From: an uncultured Porphyromonadaceae bacterium | GTDB taxonomy: Bacteria > Bacteroidota > Bacteroidia > Bacteroidales > Muribaculaceae | Reading direction: 5' to 3' | DNA: 64,000 bases | Assembly: GCA_900548975.1 (NCBI GenBank) | Contig: URMS01000015.1 | Location: 7,124-71,123, forward strand | In this document: positions 1 to 7,923 of the stretch, piece after piece | Layout of the letters: every line of letters starts with the position of its first letter | How positions within the stretch are numbered: position 1 is the stretch's first letter | Position numbers and translations under genes: made by a program | The notes under the pieces: generated by a model | What the model saw: the letters and a program-made list of their open reading frames with translations, nothing else | Databases searched by the model: none | Told to the model about the DNA's origin: nothing

Positions 1-2
1 GC

Positions 3-92
3 TACCGTCAGGCCCTCGAGGCTGTGCGGCCTCTTATCAACGATTTCAAAATACTCGGTGAATACCGTTCTACGATATATGACAAAGACTAA
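3..92 (+). CDS. pheA: Prephenate dehydratase, C-terminal end (partial)
   Basis: An open frame enters from the left edge and stops at TAA 90-92. Its 29 visible codons read YRQALEAVRPL...LGEY and then a short polar tail. I assign it by position: in Bacteroidales the prephenate dehydratase gene precedes an aminotransferase, DAHP synthase/chorismate mutase and tyrA, exactly the genes that follow here. The LGEY ending fits the end of a regulatory ACT domain. The downstream aminotransferase start overlaps this gene by 14 bp, which supports one operon. The catalytic part is outside the window. Confidence 0.6.
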   Translation, partial: YRQALEAVRPLINDFKILGEYRSTIYDKD

Positions 93-1245
93 AGAAATAC
101 GCCCCGCCGGGCGGCTCGACCATGTGAGCGAATACTATTTTTCGCGTAAGCTCAAGGAGATAGCACGTCTCCGTGCTTCCGGTGTCGACATAATATCGCT
201 CGGCATCGGCGGTCCCGACCTGCCGCCGCCCACGGCTGCGGTAGATGCCGCTGTTGCGTGCCTGCAACGCCCCGATACCCACGGATACCAGATGACCGTC
301 GGGCTGCCGGGGCTGCGGAGCGCTTTTGCCGTCTGGTATGCCCGGCGCTATGGTGTGACAAGCCTCGATGCCGACAGGAATATCCTCCCTCTGATAGGGT
401 CGAAGGAAGGTGTGCTCAATGTGGCGCTGGCCTTTCTCAATCCCGGCGACGGCGTGCTTGTACCCGATCCCGGATATCCCACCTATACATCGGCTTCGCG
501 CATAGCCCTGGCCGAGGTTTTCCCCTACACACTCAGCGAGGAAAACGGATGGATGCCCGATTTCGACGCCCTCGAGAAGCTGCCTTTGGAACGGATAAAG
601 CTCATGTGGGTCAATTATCCACATATGCCTACCGGCACCCCGGCCAATCTCGAAGTATTCCGGCAGTTGGTCGAATTCGGACGCCGCCATGGCATAGTGA
701 TTGTCAACGACAACCCCTACAGTATGATTCTCAACGACCATCCGCTCAGCATCTTCAATATACCCGGTGCCGAAGAGGTGGCCATAGAGATGAATTCGCT
801 CAGCAAGTGCCTCAATATGGCCGGATGGCGCGTGGGCATGCTCGTGGCCAATCCGCAGTTTGTGGAGTGGGTGCTCAAGGTGAAGAGCAACATCGACTCG
901 GGGCAGCCGCGTGCCATAATGGAGGGAGCCATCGCCGCTCTTGGCGCGCCCGACAGCTGGTACGAGTCGCTCAACGCCGAGTATGCCGCCCGTCAGGCCA
1001 TTTGCGCCCGCATAATGGACGCCCTCGGCTGCCGCTGCCGTCCCGGGCAGCAGGGCCTCTTCCTGTGGGGACGTATCCCCGACAGCGAGGTATCGGCCGA
1101 GGCTTTCGCCGACCGTATTCTGGCCGAAAAGCGCGTGTTTATCACTCCGGGCTTCATCTTCGGCAAAGCCGGCGAGCGCTATATCCGCATTTCGCTCTGT
1201 GCTCCGCAACCGGTGCTCGAAGCAGCTCTCGAACGCATAATGTGA
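79..1245 (+). CDS. Class I/II PLP-dependent aminotransferase (probably aromatic)
   Basis: A 388-residue fold-type I aminotransferase. The segment SLSKCLNMAGWRVG holds the PLP-binding lysine, and a conserved arginine lies near the C-terminus in RYIRISLC. The N-terminal EYYFSRKLKEIA and SLGIGGPDLPPP match LL-DAP-aminotransferase-like proteins common in Bacteroidota. ATG 79 is preferred over an in-frame GTG at 58 because the protein then begins MTKTKEIRPAGRL, as relatives do, and overlaps the pheA stop by 14 bp. Sitting between pheA and DAHP synthase, it most likely transaminates phenylpyruvate and hydroxyphenylpyruvate in the last step of Phe/Tyr synthesis. The substrate is inferred from context only. 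Confidence 0.88.
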   Translation: MTKTKEIRPAGRLDHVSEYYFSRKLKEIARLRASGVDIISLGIGGPDLPPPTAAVDAAVACLQRPDTHGYQMTVGLPGLRSAFAVWYARRYGVTSLDADRNILPLIGSKEGVLNVALAFLNPGDGVLVPDPGYPTYTSASRIALAEVFPYTLSEENGWMPDFDALEKLPLERIKLMWVNYPHMPTGTPANLEVFRQLVEFGRRHGIVIVNDNPYSMILNDHPLSIFNIPGAEEVAIEMNSLSKCLNMAGWRVGMLVANPQFVEWVLKVKSNIDSGQPRAIMEGAIAALGAPDSWYESLNAEYAARQAICARIMDALGCRCRPGQQGLFLWGRIPDSEVSAEAFADRILAEKRVFITPGFIFGKAGERYIRISLCAPQPVLEAALERIM

Positions 1246-1249
1246 AGTT

Positions 1250-1330
1250 TATAAAGTTAAGAAAGGTAAAGGAGTTAAGATAATGGTTCTTTTAGCCCTT
1301 CAAAAAACTAATATCTTAACTTTTTAAACC
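1250..1330. terminator. Hairpin built from GTTAAGA-type repeats between aminotransferase and DAHP synthase genes
   Basis: The 121-bp gap holds AGTTAAGA/GGAGTTAAGA simple repeats followed by their reverse complement. GTTAAGATA (1274-1282) pairs with TATCTTAAC (1312-1320), and TTTTT follows at once. This resembles a rho-independent terminator or attenuator inside the aromatic operon. No leader peptide or riboswitch could be recognised. Confidence 0.5.
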
Positions 1331-1366
1331 TATTACTTTTTCAACAATAATAAAACAACATAGATT

Positions 1367-2440
1367 ATGATATTAGAAAAGATATTTCCGGAAGATATAA
1401 TGTCGCACCGACCGGTGGTGCTTGCCGGCCCGTGCAGTGCCGAAAGCGAGACTCAGGTGCTCGAGGCGGCCCGATCGCTTGCTGCTGCCGGCATAAAGAT
1501 ATTCCGTGCCGGCGTGTGGAAACCACGCACCAAACCCGGCGGTTTCGAGGGTATCGGCTCGCCCGCGCTGCAGTGGCTTGCCAAGGTGAAGAAAGAGACC
1601 GGGATGCTCATAGCCACCGAGGTGGCCAACGAGCGCCATACCCGCGAGGCTCTCGACGCCGGAGTCGATGTGCTGTGGATAGGCGCACGCACGTCGGCCA
1701 ATCCCTTTGCCGTGCAGGAGATAGCCGATGTGCTTGCCGCCCTTCCGCAGGAGCGCCGCGACTCGCTTGTGGTCCTCGTCAAGAATCCGGTCAATCCCGA
1801 CCTCGAGTTGTGGATTGGCGCCATGGAGCGCATCAACGGCGCCGGCATACGCCGTATAGGCGCCATTCACCGCGGGTTCAGCGCCTATGGCAAGCACCTC
1901 TACCGCAATCCGCCCAAGTGGCGCATCCCCATCGAGCTGCACCGCCGTATTCCCGAACTGCCCATCATCTGCGACCCGAGCCACATTGGCGGCAAGCGCG
2001 AGCTGATAGCACCGCTGTCGCAGCAGGCACTCGACATGAATTTCGACGGTCTCATCGTGGAGTGCCACTGCCATCCCGACGAAGCTCTGAGCGACAGCGC
2101 ACAGCAGATTACCCCCGACGTCCTCTCCTATATACTCGAAACGCTCGTCGTGCCGGCCGAGACGTCTTCCACCGAGAGCCTGGGTCTGCTCCGCAAGCAG
2201 ATCGACCGTATCGATGACGAGCTCCTCGAGCTGCTGGCCAAGCGTATGCGCGTGGCGCGCGACATCGGCCGCTACAAGAAGGAGCACAAGATGCCCGTGC
2301 TGCAGCCGGGACGATACAACGATCTGATGCAGCACCGTGTGTATGCCGCCGTACAACTCGAACTAAACGCCGATTTTATCAAAAACGTGCTTGCCTCCAT
2401 CCACGAGGAGTCGGTGCGTCAACAGCTTGAACTGCAATGA
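1367..2440 (+). CDS. Bifunctional 3-deoxy-7-phosphoheptulonate synthase / chorismate mutase type II
   Basis: A 357-residue fusion. Residues 1 to about 260 are a KDSA-like (type I-beta) DAHP synthase with the phosphoenolpyruvate motif GPCSAES, the loop WKPRTKPGGFEG, and the metal and substrate residues in CDPSHIGGKRE. Residues about 268-357 are an AroQ-type chorismate mutase helical domain (LRKQIDRIDDELLELLAKRM, then KKEHKMPV). It catalyses the first shikimate step and the chorismate to prephenate branch step, and the fused mutase domain often serves as a feedback sensor in this family. The stop overlaps the tyrA start (ATGA), so translation is probably coupled. Confidence 0.95.
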   Translation: MILEKIFPEDIMSHRPVVLAGPCSAESETQVLEAARSLAAAGIKIFRAGVWKPRTKPGGFEGIGSPALQWLAKVKKETGMLIATEVANERHTREALDAGVDVLWIGARTSANPFAVQEIADVLAALPQERRDSLVVLVKNPVNPDLELWIGAMERINGAGIRRIGAIHRGFSAYGKHLYRNPPKWRIPIELHRRIPELPIICDPSHIGGKRELIAPLSQQALDMNFDGLIVECHCHPDEALSDSAQQITPDVLSYILETLVVPAETSSTESLGLLRKQIDRIDDELLELLAKRMRVARDIGRYKKEHKMPVLQPGRYNDLMQHRVYAAVQLELNADFIKNVLASIHEESVRQQLELQ

Positions 2441-3210
2441 AAATACTGATACTCGGAGCCGGTAAGATGGGCTCCTTCTTCTGCGATCTGCTATCTTTCG
2501 GCCACGATGTGGCCGTGTACGACCGCGACCCGGAGCGTCTGCGCTTCACCTACAACGTTCGCCGGTTCATGTCGCTCGACGAGGTCGGCGATTTCGATCC
2601 CGACATGGTTATCAACGCGGCCACTGTCAAATATACCATCGACGCTTTCCGTCAGGTACTTCCGCATCTGCGGCCCGACGCTCTGCTGAGCGACATCGCG
2701 TCGGTGAAGCGCGGACTGCCCGAATTTTATGCCGAAGCCGGACACCCCTATGTGTCGACGCACCCCATGTTCGGCCCCACATTCGCATCGCTGTCGAATC
2801 TTGCCGACGAGAACGCCATCATAATCAGCGAGGGCGACGCAGCCGGCATAGCCTTTTTCGAGCAGCTCTATAACTCTCTCGGGCTTCATATAGAGCACTA
2901 TACATTCAACGGTCACGACGAGACCATAGCCTATTCGCTGTCGGTGCCCTTCGCCTCGTCGCTGGTATTCGGCTCGGCCATGAAGCACCAGCCCGCGCCC
3001 GGCACTACTTTCAAGCGCCACATGGCCATCGCCCGCGGCCTCATGAGCGAAGACGACTATCTTCTTTCCGAAATTCTTTTCAACCCCGACTCGGTAGCCC
3101 AGCTCGACCGCATCCTGGCCTCACTCTCCGAACTCCGCCGCATCGTTGCCACCCGCGACTCCGCCGCCATGCAGGCCTACCTCGCCGCCGTCCGCACCAA
3201 TTTGAAATGA
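2437..3210 (+). CDS. tyrA: Prephenate dehydrogenase
   Basis: A 257-residue NAD(P)-dependent dehydrogenase that begins with the Rossmann motif LGAGKMGSFF, then VAVYDRD. The stretches LSDIASVKRGLP and VSTHPMFGPTFAS are typical of the TyrA active site (conserved His and Pro). There is no C-terminal ACT domain, so it is the short form. It oxidatively decarboxylates prephenate to hydroxyphenylpyruvate, and the upstream aminotransferase can then convert this to tyrosine. It overlaps the DAHP synthase stop by 4 bp and, unusually, its own stop overlaps the start of an exported TPR protein by 4 bp. Confidence 0.92.
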   Translation: MKILILGAGKMGSFFCDLLSFGHDVAVYDRDPERLRFTYNVRRFMSLDEVGDFDPDMVINAATVKYTIDAFRQVLPHLRPDALLSDIASVKRGLPEFYAEAGHPYVSTHPMFGPTFASLSNLADENAIIISEGDAAGIAFFEQLYNSLGLHIEHYTFNGHDETIAYSLSVPFASSLVFGSAMKHQPAPGTTFKRHMAIARGLMSEDDYLLSEILFNPDSVAQLDRILASLSELRRIVATRDSAAMQAYLAAVRTNLK

Positions 3211-5105
3211 AAAATTTATTATCCGTACTCCTGTGTGCTCTTGCTGCTGTGCTGTCGGCAGAGGCTCAGTCGCAGCGGTCGGACTCACTCTTTGCAGCCG
3301 GTGTAAATTATTATAATGAAGGCTGTTTTGGCGCAGCAGCAACCTATTTTCGGGAAGTATGTCTGCTCGACAGAGATGTAGCACCGTCGCGGGCTGGGTA
3401 CGGTGTGCATTGGCTTGCTTCGAGTCTCTTTAAAATGGGACGCGAAGAAGAGGCTTCGCAACTGACATATCTCTATAAGCTGGAGCCAATAGACCGGCGC
3501 CTTACTGTTGAGACCGATTCACTCGGCGAAGTGTACTTTGCGCTCAAAGGTGCGGGAAAAACAGAGGAGGCTTTGGAAATGGCAGACAATGTGGCCCGAT
3601 TGGAAAAAAGAAGACTTGGGGCGAACTCTTATTTCTATGCTAACTCTCTGTATAACTGCGGGGATTATAGTCATGAACTAGGGCGTTATAAAGAAGCGCT
3701 TACTTTCTTTAAAGAAGCCGACAGTATATACGCTCTCTATGGCGATGTGTTATGCCGCGAAAGAATGATGACTTGCCATGCGCTGTGCGTCATCCTTCGT
3801 AATTTGGGTTCTCGCGACGAAGCCGCAGTTTATGGCCAAAAGTCGGTAGCCATTGCCGAAAAATTGATGGGTAAGCACTCCAGGGAATATCTTCACGGAG
3901 TTCTTGAGTTGGCAAATGTTTCAGATGAGACCATGGCTATACGGTTAGCTGCCGAAGCCGATAGTATTTCAGATTACATAGTTTATAAAGACTGGTCGGA
4001 GGAGATTGAATTGCGTTCGATTCTCGGTGCTTTGTGTTATAAAATAGGAAATTATGAGCGTGCCAAGGTTCACGTCGGTCAGGAAAACCGGCTTTGTCGC
4101 GAAAATGGGAAAGACGACGACTGGTACCTGATATCGCTGAACAATTATGCTGAAATTTTAAAGAATACCGGCGACGATATAACGGAAGTAAAAAAGGCCC
4201 GCGGTGACTACCTCGATGGGACACTGCGTCTTCATGGCGAAAACAGTATTGCTTATGCCGATGCCCTCTATCGGTCGGCTGACGATGAAACCGGCGATAA
4301 AAAGATAGATCTGCTTCGGAAAGCTATAGAGATATACGAGTCGCAGTATGCGGTTACAGATATGTATCTGTGTGCTCTGCGCGATATCGCTTTTGCCTAT
4401 TGGTATGAAAAAGGCGAGTTTACGCAAGCTTATCGCTACCAGCAGAAGTGTGTTGGATATTTACGGACCAGCAATTCTGTGGATCCCGGATTCGCCAGTA
4501 GTTTATACTCTAATCTGATAGGGAGTCTGAACTCAATGGGGCAGAATGAGAAGGCGTTGGAGCTGATAGACTATACAGAGAAATTGCTTTCGGACTGCAG
4601 GGAGCCGTGGGCTGAAGAAAGACTTACTGAAATATTGTTCTCGAAAGCATCTACGCTGTTCGCGTTAAAACGCTATGATGAAGCTGTCGAACTCTATCGT
4701 GAGCTTTGTGGCCATTACGAACAGTTCGATAATTCACCTTTGACACCTATCCTTTATTCCGGTTTGGCTAACGCGTTGCTCCATAGCGGGTGGAGTACGG
4801 AGGCGAAGCAACTCTCCGAGAAGGCTCTGAAGTTGCTTGAGGAAATACCGTCGGGAATCAAATATACTGAGTTATTGCCTGCGTACCTGTTTGGCAATAG
4901 ACTGGCTACCGACCAGACCGACGGGCTTGATAAAATTGTCGTCCAACTGGAAGACTTGCTGAAGCGCGACGATATAAATATAGGCTATAAAATGTATATA
5001 GCTCAGTTATTGGGCGTTTACGATATTGTTTTTGCTAATGATGTGCCTAAGGCAACGGCAGAGTTCAAGACTTTCCTCGATTATTATCAGAAGCACGTCG
5101 GTTAG
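3207..5105 (+). CDS. Exported TPR protein, 5' part of an interrupted TPR-CHAT gene
   Basis: 632 residues with a signal peptide (hydrophobic LLSVLLCALAAVLSAEAQ) and then helical TPR-type repeats to the end (for example NYYNEGCFGAAATYFREV, YSHELGRYKEALTFFKEA, KRYDEAVELYRELC). The ATG overlaps the tyrA stop (ATGA). The frame ends at TAG 5103-5105, and exactly the same frame then continues open for about 1.5 kb into a CHAT protease domain. In Bacteroidota, TPR arrays are commonly fused to CHAT in one polypeptide, so I read this as the front half of a protein of about 1130 residues, split by a nonsense codon or joined by readthrough. Its codons are less G+C-rich than those of the aromatic genes. 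Confidence 0.85.
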   Translation: MKNLLSVLLCALAAVLSAEAQSQRSDSLFAAGVNYYNEGCFGAAATYFREVCLLDRDVAPSRAGYGVHWLASSLFKMGREEEASQLTYLYKLEPIDRRLTVETDSLGEVYFALKGAGKTEEALEMADNVARLEKRRLGANSYFYANSLYNCGDYSHELGRYKEALTFFKEADSIYALYGDVLCRERMMTCHALCVILRNLGSRDEAAVYGQKSVAIAEKLMGKHSREYLHGVLELANVSDETMAIRLAAEADSISDYIVYKDWSEEIELRSILGALCYKIGNYERAKVHVGQENRLCRENGKDDDWYLISLNNYAEILKNTGDDITEVKKARGDYLDGTLRLHGENSIAYADALYRSADDETGDKKIDLLRKAIEIYESQYAVTDMYLCALRDIAFAYWYEKGEFTQAYRYQQKCVGYLRTSNSVDPGFASSLYSNLIGSLNSMGQNEKALELIDYTEKLLSDCREPWAEERLTEILFSKASTLFALKRYDEAVELYRELCGHYEQFDNSPLTPILYSGLANALLHSGWSTEAKQLSEKALKLLEEIPSGIKYTELLPAYLFGNRLATDQTDGLDKIVVQLEDLLKRDDINIGYKMYIAQLLGVYDIVFANDVPKATAEFKTFLDYYQKHVG

Positions 5106-5120
5106 AATATCGATATTGCT

Positions 5121-6599
5121 GTGTCGCAGGAGAGGGCGGATCTATGGACGACACTGTCAAACGCCCTGAAAGAATCGATAGATATGATTCTTAGTAATGA
5201 GAGGGGGAATGCTTTCGCCGATATCGTTTACGAAATGTTGCTCAACTATAAGGGCCGACTGTTGGATATCGACTGTGTTTTCGACGATCTTGTGCGCCGC
5301 TTGCCGGATCAGGAGGTAAGGGAAGCCTATAGCCGCTACCGGATGGCAAAACTCACCGAAGGAGAAAACCGCGAGAAAATCACCGCCATGGAGGCCGATT
5401 TGGCACGACTCCTCAAAGATAAGGGAATATCGATAAGTGGTCGCAGTGGCAAGACTGTGCAGGATTTGCTCGATAATATGCATCAGGGCGATGTTGCTGT
5501 GGAGTTCTATTTCAATACGTATGCGTTGAAGTACTACGCAGTAGTGTTGCGGTCCGAAGCGCCGGCGCCGTCGGTTATTGAGCTCGATATAGCCGATGAC
5601 GATTTTTGGGGGGCCACGGCTGAGACCGCGATATCGTCGGCTGTATGGAAAGATGTGCTTGCCGGTGTCGGCGAAGGGGCTACTGTGTACTTCTCGCCGT
5701 CGGGAATACTGCATTCTCAGGCTATAGAATATCTGCCGTGCTGGGATGGCAGCGGGCGCCTGCTCTGCGATGTATGGAAGATGCGTCGCCTCACGTCTAC
5801 CCGGGAAATTGCCATGGACCATGATTACCGCATGGGCAAAGGCGCTGTCTATGGCGGTCTCAACTACAACGGCATCGAACTCGATGACGACGCCATGGAG
5901 AAGCTCGAATTACAGCGTGGCGAACTCGCAAGCTTTTTGCCCGGAACTGCAGAAGAAGCCGACTTTTTCGAGGAATGCTACGTGCATAACCATATGGAAT
6001 ATCGCGCTTATCGGCTCGAAAAAGGTACTTCGCAGAGCTTTAAGGCATTGCCGGCCGACAGTATCCGCATCCTCCATCTTGGCACGCATGGCTTTTATAA
6101 TAAAAATTATCTCGACCTACAGTCCTCCAAAGACGCGCCCGATGCGGCGTTGTTGAATTCCGGACTGCTTTTCTCGGGTGCCAATATGCAGATACTTGGC
6201 ATTCTGGACAATGTCATTTCGGACGATTGTATCCTGACGGCCCGCGATATCGCCAATCTCGATTTCAGCAGTGTGCGCCTGGCGGTGATATCGGCATGCG
6301 AAAGTGGTCTGGGTGACGTCGATGCCGGTGAAGGTGTCTTCGGGCTACAGCGCGGTTTCAAGAAAGCAGGTGTTCAGTCGCTGATTATGAGCCTTTGGAA
6401 AGTGGATGATGCCGCGACGGCTATTTTCATGAAAAGCTTCTATGAGAACTGGTTGATGGAGAATAAAGACATACATAGCTCTTTCGACGAGGCCAGAAAA
6501 TATCTCCGTACATATCGCGACGAACGCAATCCCGACAAACTGCCGTACGCCGATCGCAAATATTGGGGCGCTTTCGTGCTCCTTGATGCCCCGGTTTAG
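5121..6599 (+). CDS. CHAT-domain (caspase-like) protease, 3' part of an interrupted TPR-CHAT gene
   Basis: 492 residues if read from GTG 5121; no convincing independent start or leader exists. Residues 1-130 are the helical linker usual before CHAT, where SQERADLW resembles the S..ER..xW motif of intact relatives. The CHAT domain follows, with the catalytic dyad His323 in HLGTHGF and Cys393 in VISACESGLG, then LQRGFKKAGVQSLIMSLWKVDD and a C-terminal YWGAFVL. Both catalytic residues are kept, so the domain is not decayed. It is in the same frame as the TPR gene, with TAG plus five sense codons between them. If translated alone it would lack the signal peptide and stay cytosolic; read through, it would be exported. 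Confidence 0.85.
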   Translation: MSQERADLWTTLSNALKESIDMILSNERGNAFADIVYEMLLNYKGRLLDIDCVFDDLVRRLPDQEVREAYSRYRMAKLTEGENREKITAMEADLARLLKDKGISISGRSGKTVQDLLDNMHQGDVAVEFYFNTYALKYYAVVLRSEAPAPSVIELDIADDDFWGATAETAISSAVWKDVLAGVGEGATVYFSPSGILHSQAIEYLPCWDGSGRLLCDVWKMRRLTSTREIAMDHDYRMGKGAVYGGLNYNGIELDDDAMEKLELQRGELASFLPGTAEEADFFEECYVHNHMEYRAYRLEKGTSQSFKALPADSIRILHLGTHGFYNKNYLDLQSSKDAPDAALLNSGLLFSGANMQILGILDNVISDDCILTARDIANLDFSSVRLAVISACESGLGDVDAGEGVFGLQRGFKKAGVQSLIMSLWKVDDAATAIFMKSFYENWLMENKDIHSSFDEARKYLRTYRDERNPDKLPYADRKYWGAFVLLDAPV

Positions 6600-6825
6600 G
6601 AAATTAGGAAGTTAGGACATCAGGAGGTTAGGAAGTTAGGAGGATAGGAGATTAGGAGGATAGGAGGAGAGGTGGGGAGGAAGGTAGGATATTAAGAGGT
6701 TGGTTTCGATACAGCGTTTTAATTCAATCTCCTATCATCATTCCCTTTTCTTCCAAACTTCTTAATATCTTACTCTCCTAAATTCCTAATATCTTATTCT
6801 CCTAACCTCCTAACTTCCTAATCGC
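6600..6825. repeat. TTAGGA-type simple repeats arranged as a large inverted repeat
   Basis: Between two convergent genes lies a purine-rich arm of AGGAGGTTAGGAAG-type units (6600-6700) and a pyrimidine-rich arm of the reverse complement (6735-6830). One exact pair is GGAAGTTAGGAGG (6631-6643) with CCTCCTAACTTCC (6807-6819). The arms could form a long imperfect stem and act as a bidirectional terminator. No gene is visible here. Confidence 0.6.
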
Positions 6826-7782
6826 CTAATAGGCCAGGGCGACGTTGTCGATCCAGAGGGTCATGCCGGGGGTGCCGGTGTAGGGTTTGCCGCTGCCTGA
6901 GGAGAACATGACTATGAGGTGGGTAGGGGTGGCCGTGGGGCTGTCCCAGCCTACTTCGTGCACCGGCACCATTTCTCCGCGGGAGTTGCGGGCATAGTAG
7001 CTGTTTTCCTCGCTTATGAGGTTCATGTACGGTTTGTAGAATGATTCGCCGGTGATGTCGCCGTAGTGCACGTCGAGCTTGTGGCCGTTCACCCATCCGT
7101 CGGTCGACTTGCCGAGGAGTTCGCGGCCGGTGCCCACGCGTTTGGCTTGTATATTGCCGTCCTCATCTTCCCAACGGCGCTGCAGTATGATGAATACCTC
7201 GGCCTTGTCGGTGCCCGGCAGGGTCTTTTTCTTGCCGAAACCGCTGGAGTATACCATGCCGCCGCCGGCCGGAACCGACAGCTTGTAGTCGTAGGACAGC
7301 GCCTTGGGCCGTTTGGTGAAAGGTATGCCCATCTCCATCTTCGAATAGGGGTCGGAGGTCGATTTGATAGGTTCTATCATTTGACCGAGGAATAGTGTGC
7401 CGGCCACCATTACGTCGATGTTTATTATGCCGATAGCCTTGCAGTTCTCCATGCGCGTGCACAGTTTGGCGCACTTGTTGCCTGCGGAGCGCTGGTCGGG
7501 GTACACGGCATTGCTTGTTTTGGTTATGCCCATCACTTTTGCCATGACATTCGACGATGACCAGGGGGATCCACCCTGATTGGTGTAGGGCGTGTCGCCG
7601 TCGATGGTTTTGGTGGGTCCGACGGCGTATACCTGTTTTACATTACCGCCTATAACGCGCGATTCTTTGATATTTCGGGTGACCCAGCTGTTGAAATCGC
7701 CGTAGGGTATCGGTTCGGTACGCTGGGCGGCGACACCGAACGAAAGTATAGTGACGATTAATGGTGCGATGAATCTTTTCAT
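6826..7782 (-). CDS. Exported PCMD-type (putative carbohydrate metabolism domain) protein
   Basis: 318 residues with a signal peptide (FIAPLIVTILSFGVAAQ). The mature part starts with IPYGDFNSWVTRNIKESRVIGG, followed by AGTLFLGQMIEP and a C-terminal HLIVMFSSGSGKPYTGTPGMTLWIDNVAL. This order (an amount/width opening, a gain-of-function jelly-roll ending in LWIDNV) resembles PCMD proteins that Bacteroidales export, often near glycan genes. No lipobox cysteine is seen, so it is probably periplasmic or secreted. It has its own TAnnTTTG promoter about 60 bp upstream. The family match is by eye. Confidence 0.65.
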   Translation of the reverse strand: MKRFIAPLIVTILSFGVAAQRTEPIPYGDFNSWVTRNIKESRVIGGNVKQVYAVGPTKTIDGDTPYTNQGGSPWSSSNVMAKVMGITKTSNAVYPDQRSAGNKCAKLCTRMENCKAIGIINIDVMVAGTLFLGQMIEPIKSTSDPYSKMEMGIPFTKRPKALSYDYKLSVPAGGGMVYSSGFGKKKTLPGTDKAEVFIILQRRWEDEDGNIQAKRVGTGRELLGKSTDGWVNGHKLDVHYGDITGESFYKPYMNLISEENSYYARNSRGEMVPVHEVGWDSPTATPTHLIVMFSSGSGKPYTGTPGMTLWIDNVALAY

Positions 7783-7843
7783 AAGATGCTTGAGTCATGT
7801 GTTTGAGATAGAAACAAACTCATGGTAGCTGCTGTTCATATTA

Positions 7844-7851
7844 CAAATATA
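7844..7851 (-). promoter_or_regulatory. Promoter -7 box for the PCMD gene
   Basis: On the minus strand this reads TATATTTG, matching the Bacteroidota TAnnTTTG box. It lies about 60 nt before the start codon at 7782. Confidence 0.55.
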
Positions 7852-7854
7852 TAG

Positions 7855-7894
7855 GAAAAGCGTCTTACTGACAACTATTGTGCATGTAAGACGC
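7855..7894 (-). terminator. Rho-independent terminator after the beta-helix lipoprotein gene
   Basis: GCGTCTTAC (7860-7868) pairs perfectly with GTAAGACGC (7886-7894). Read on the minus strand, the stem is followed by TTTTTCC. Confidence 0.75.
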
Positions 7895-7923
7895 CTTTTA
7901 CGCCAATTATCGGTCCTTTTGGG

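Noticed and set aside
5103..5105. TAG reassigned to an amino acid
   Set aside because: Several intact genes here end in TAG (for example recQ and the M16 gene), so the standard code is used.
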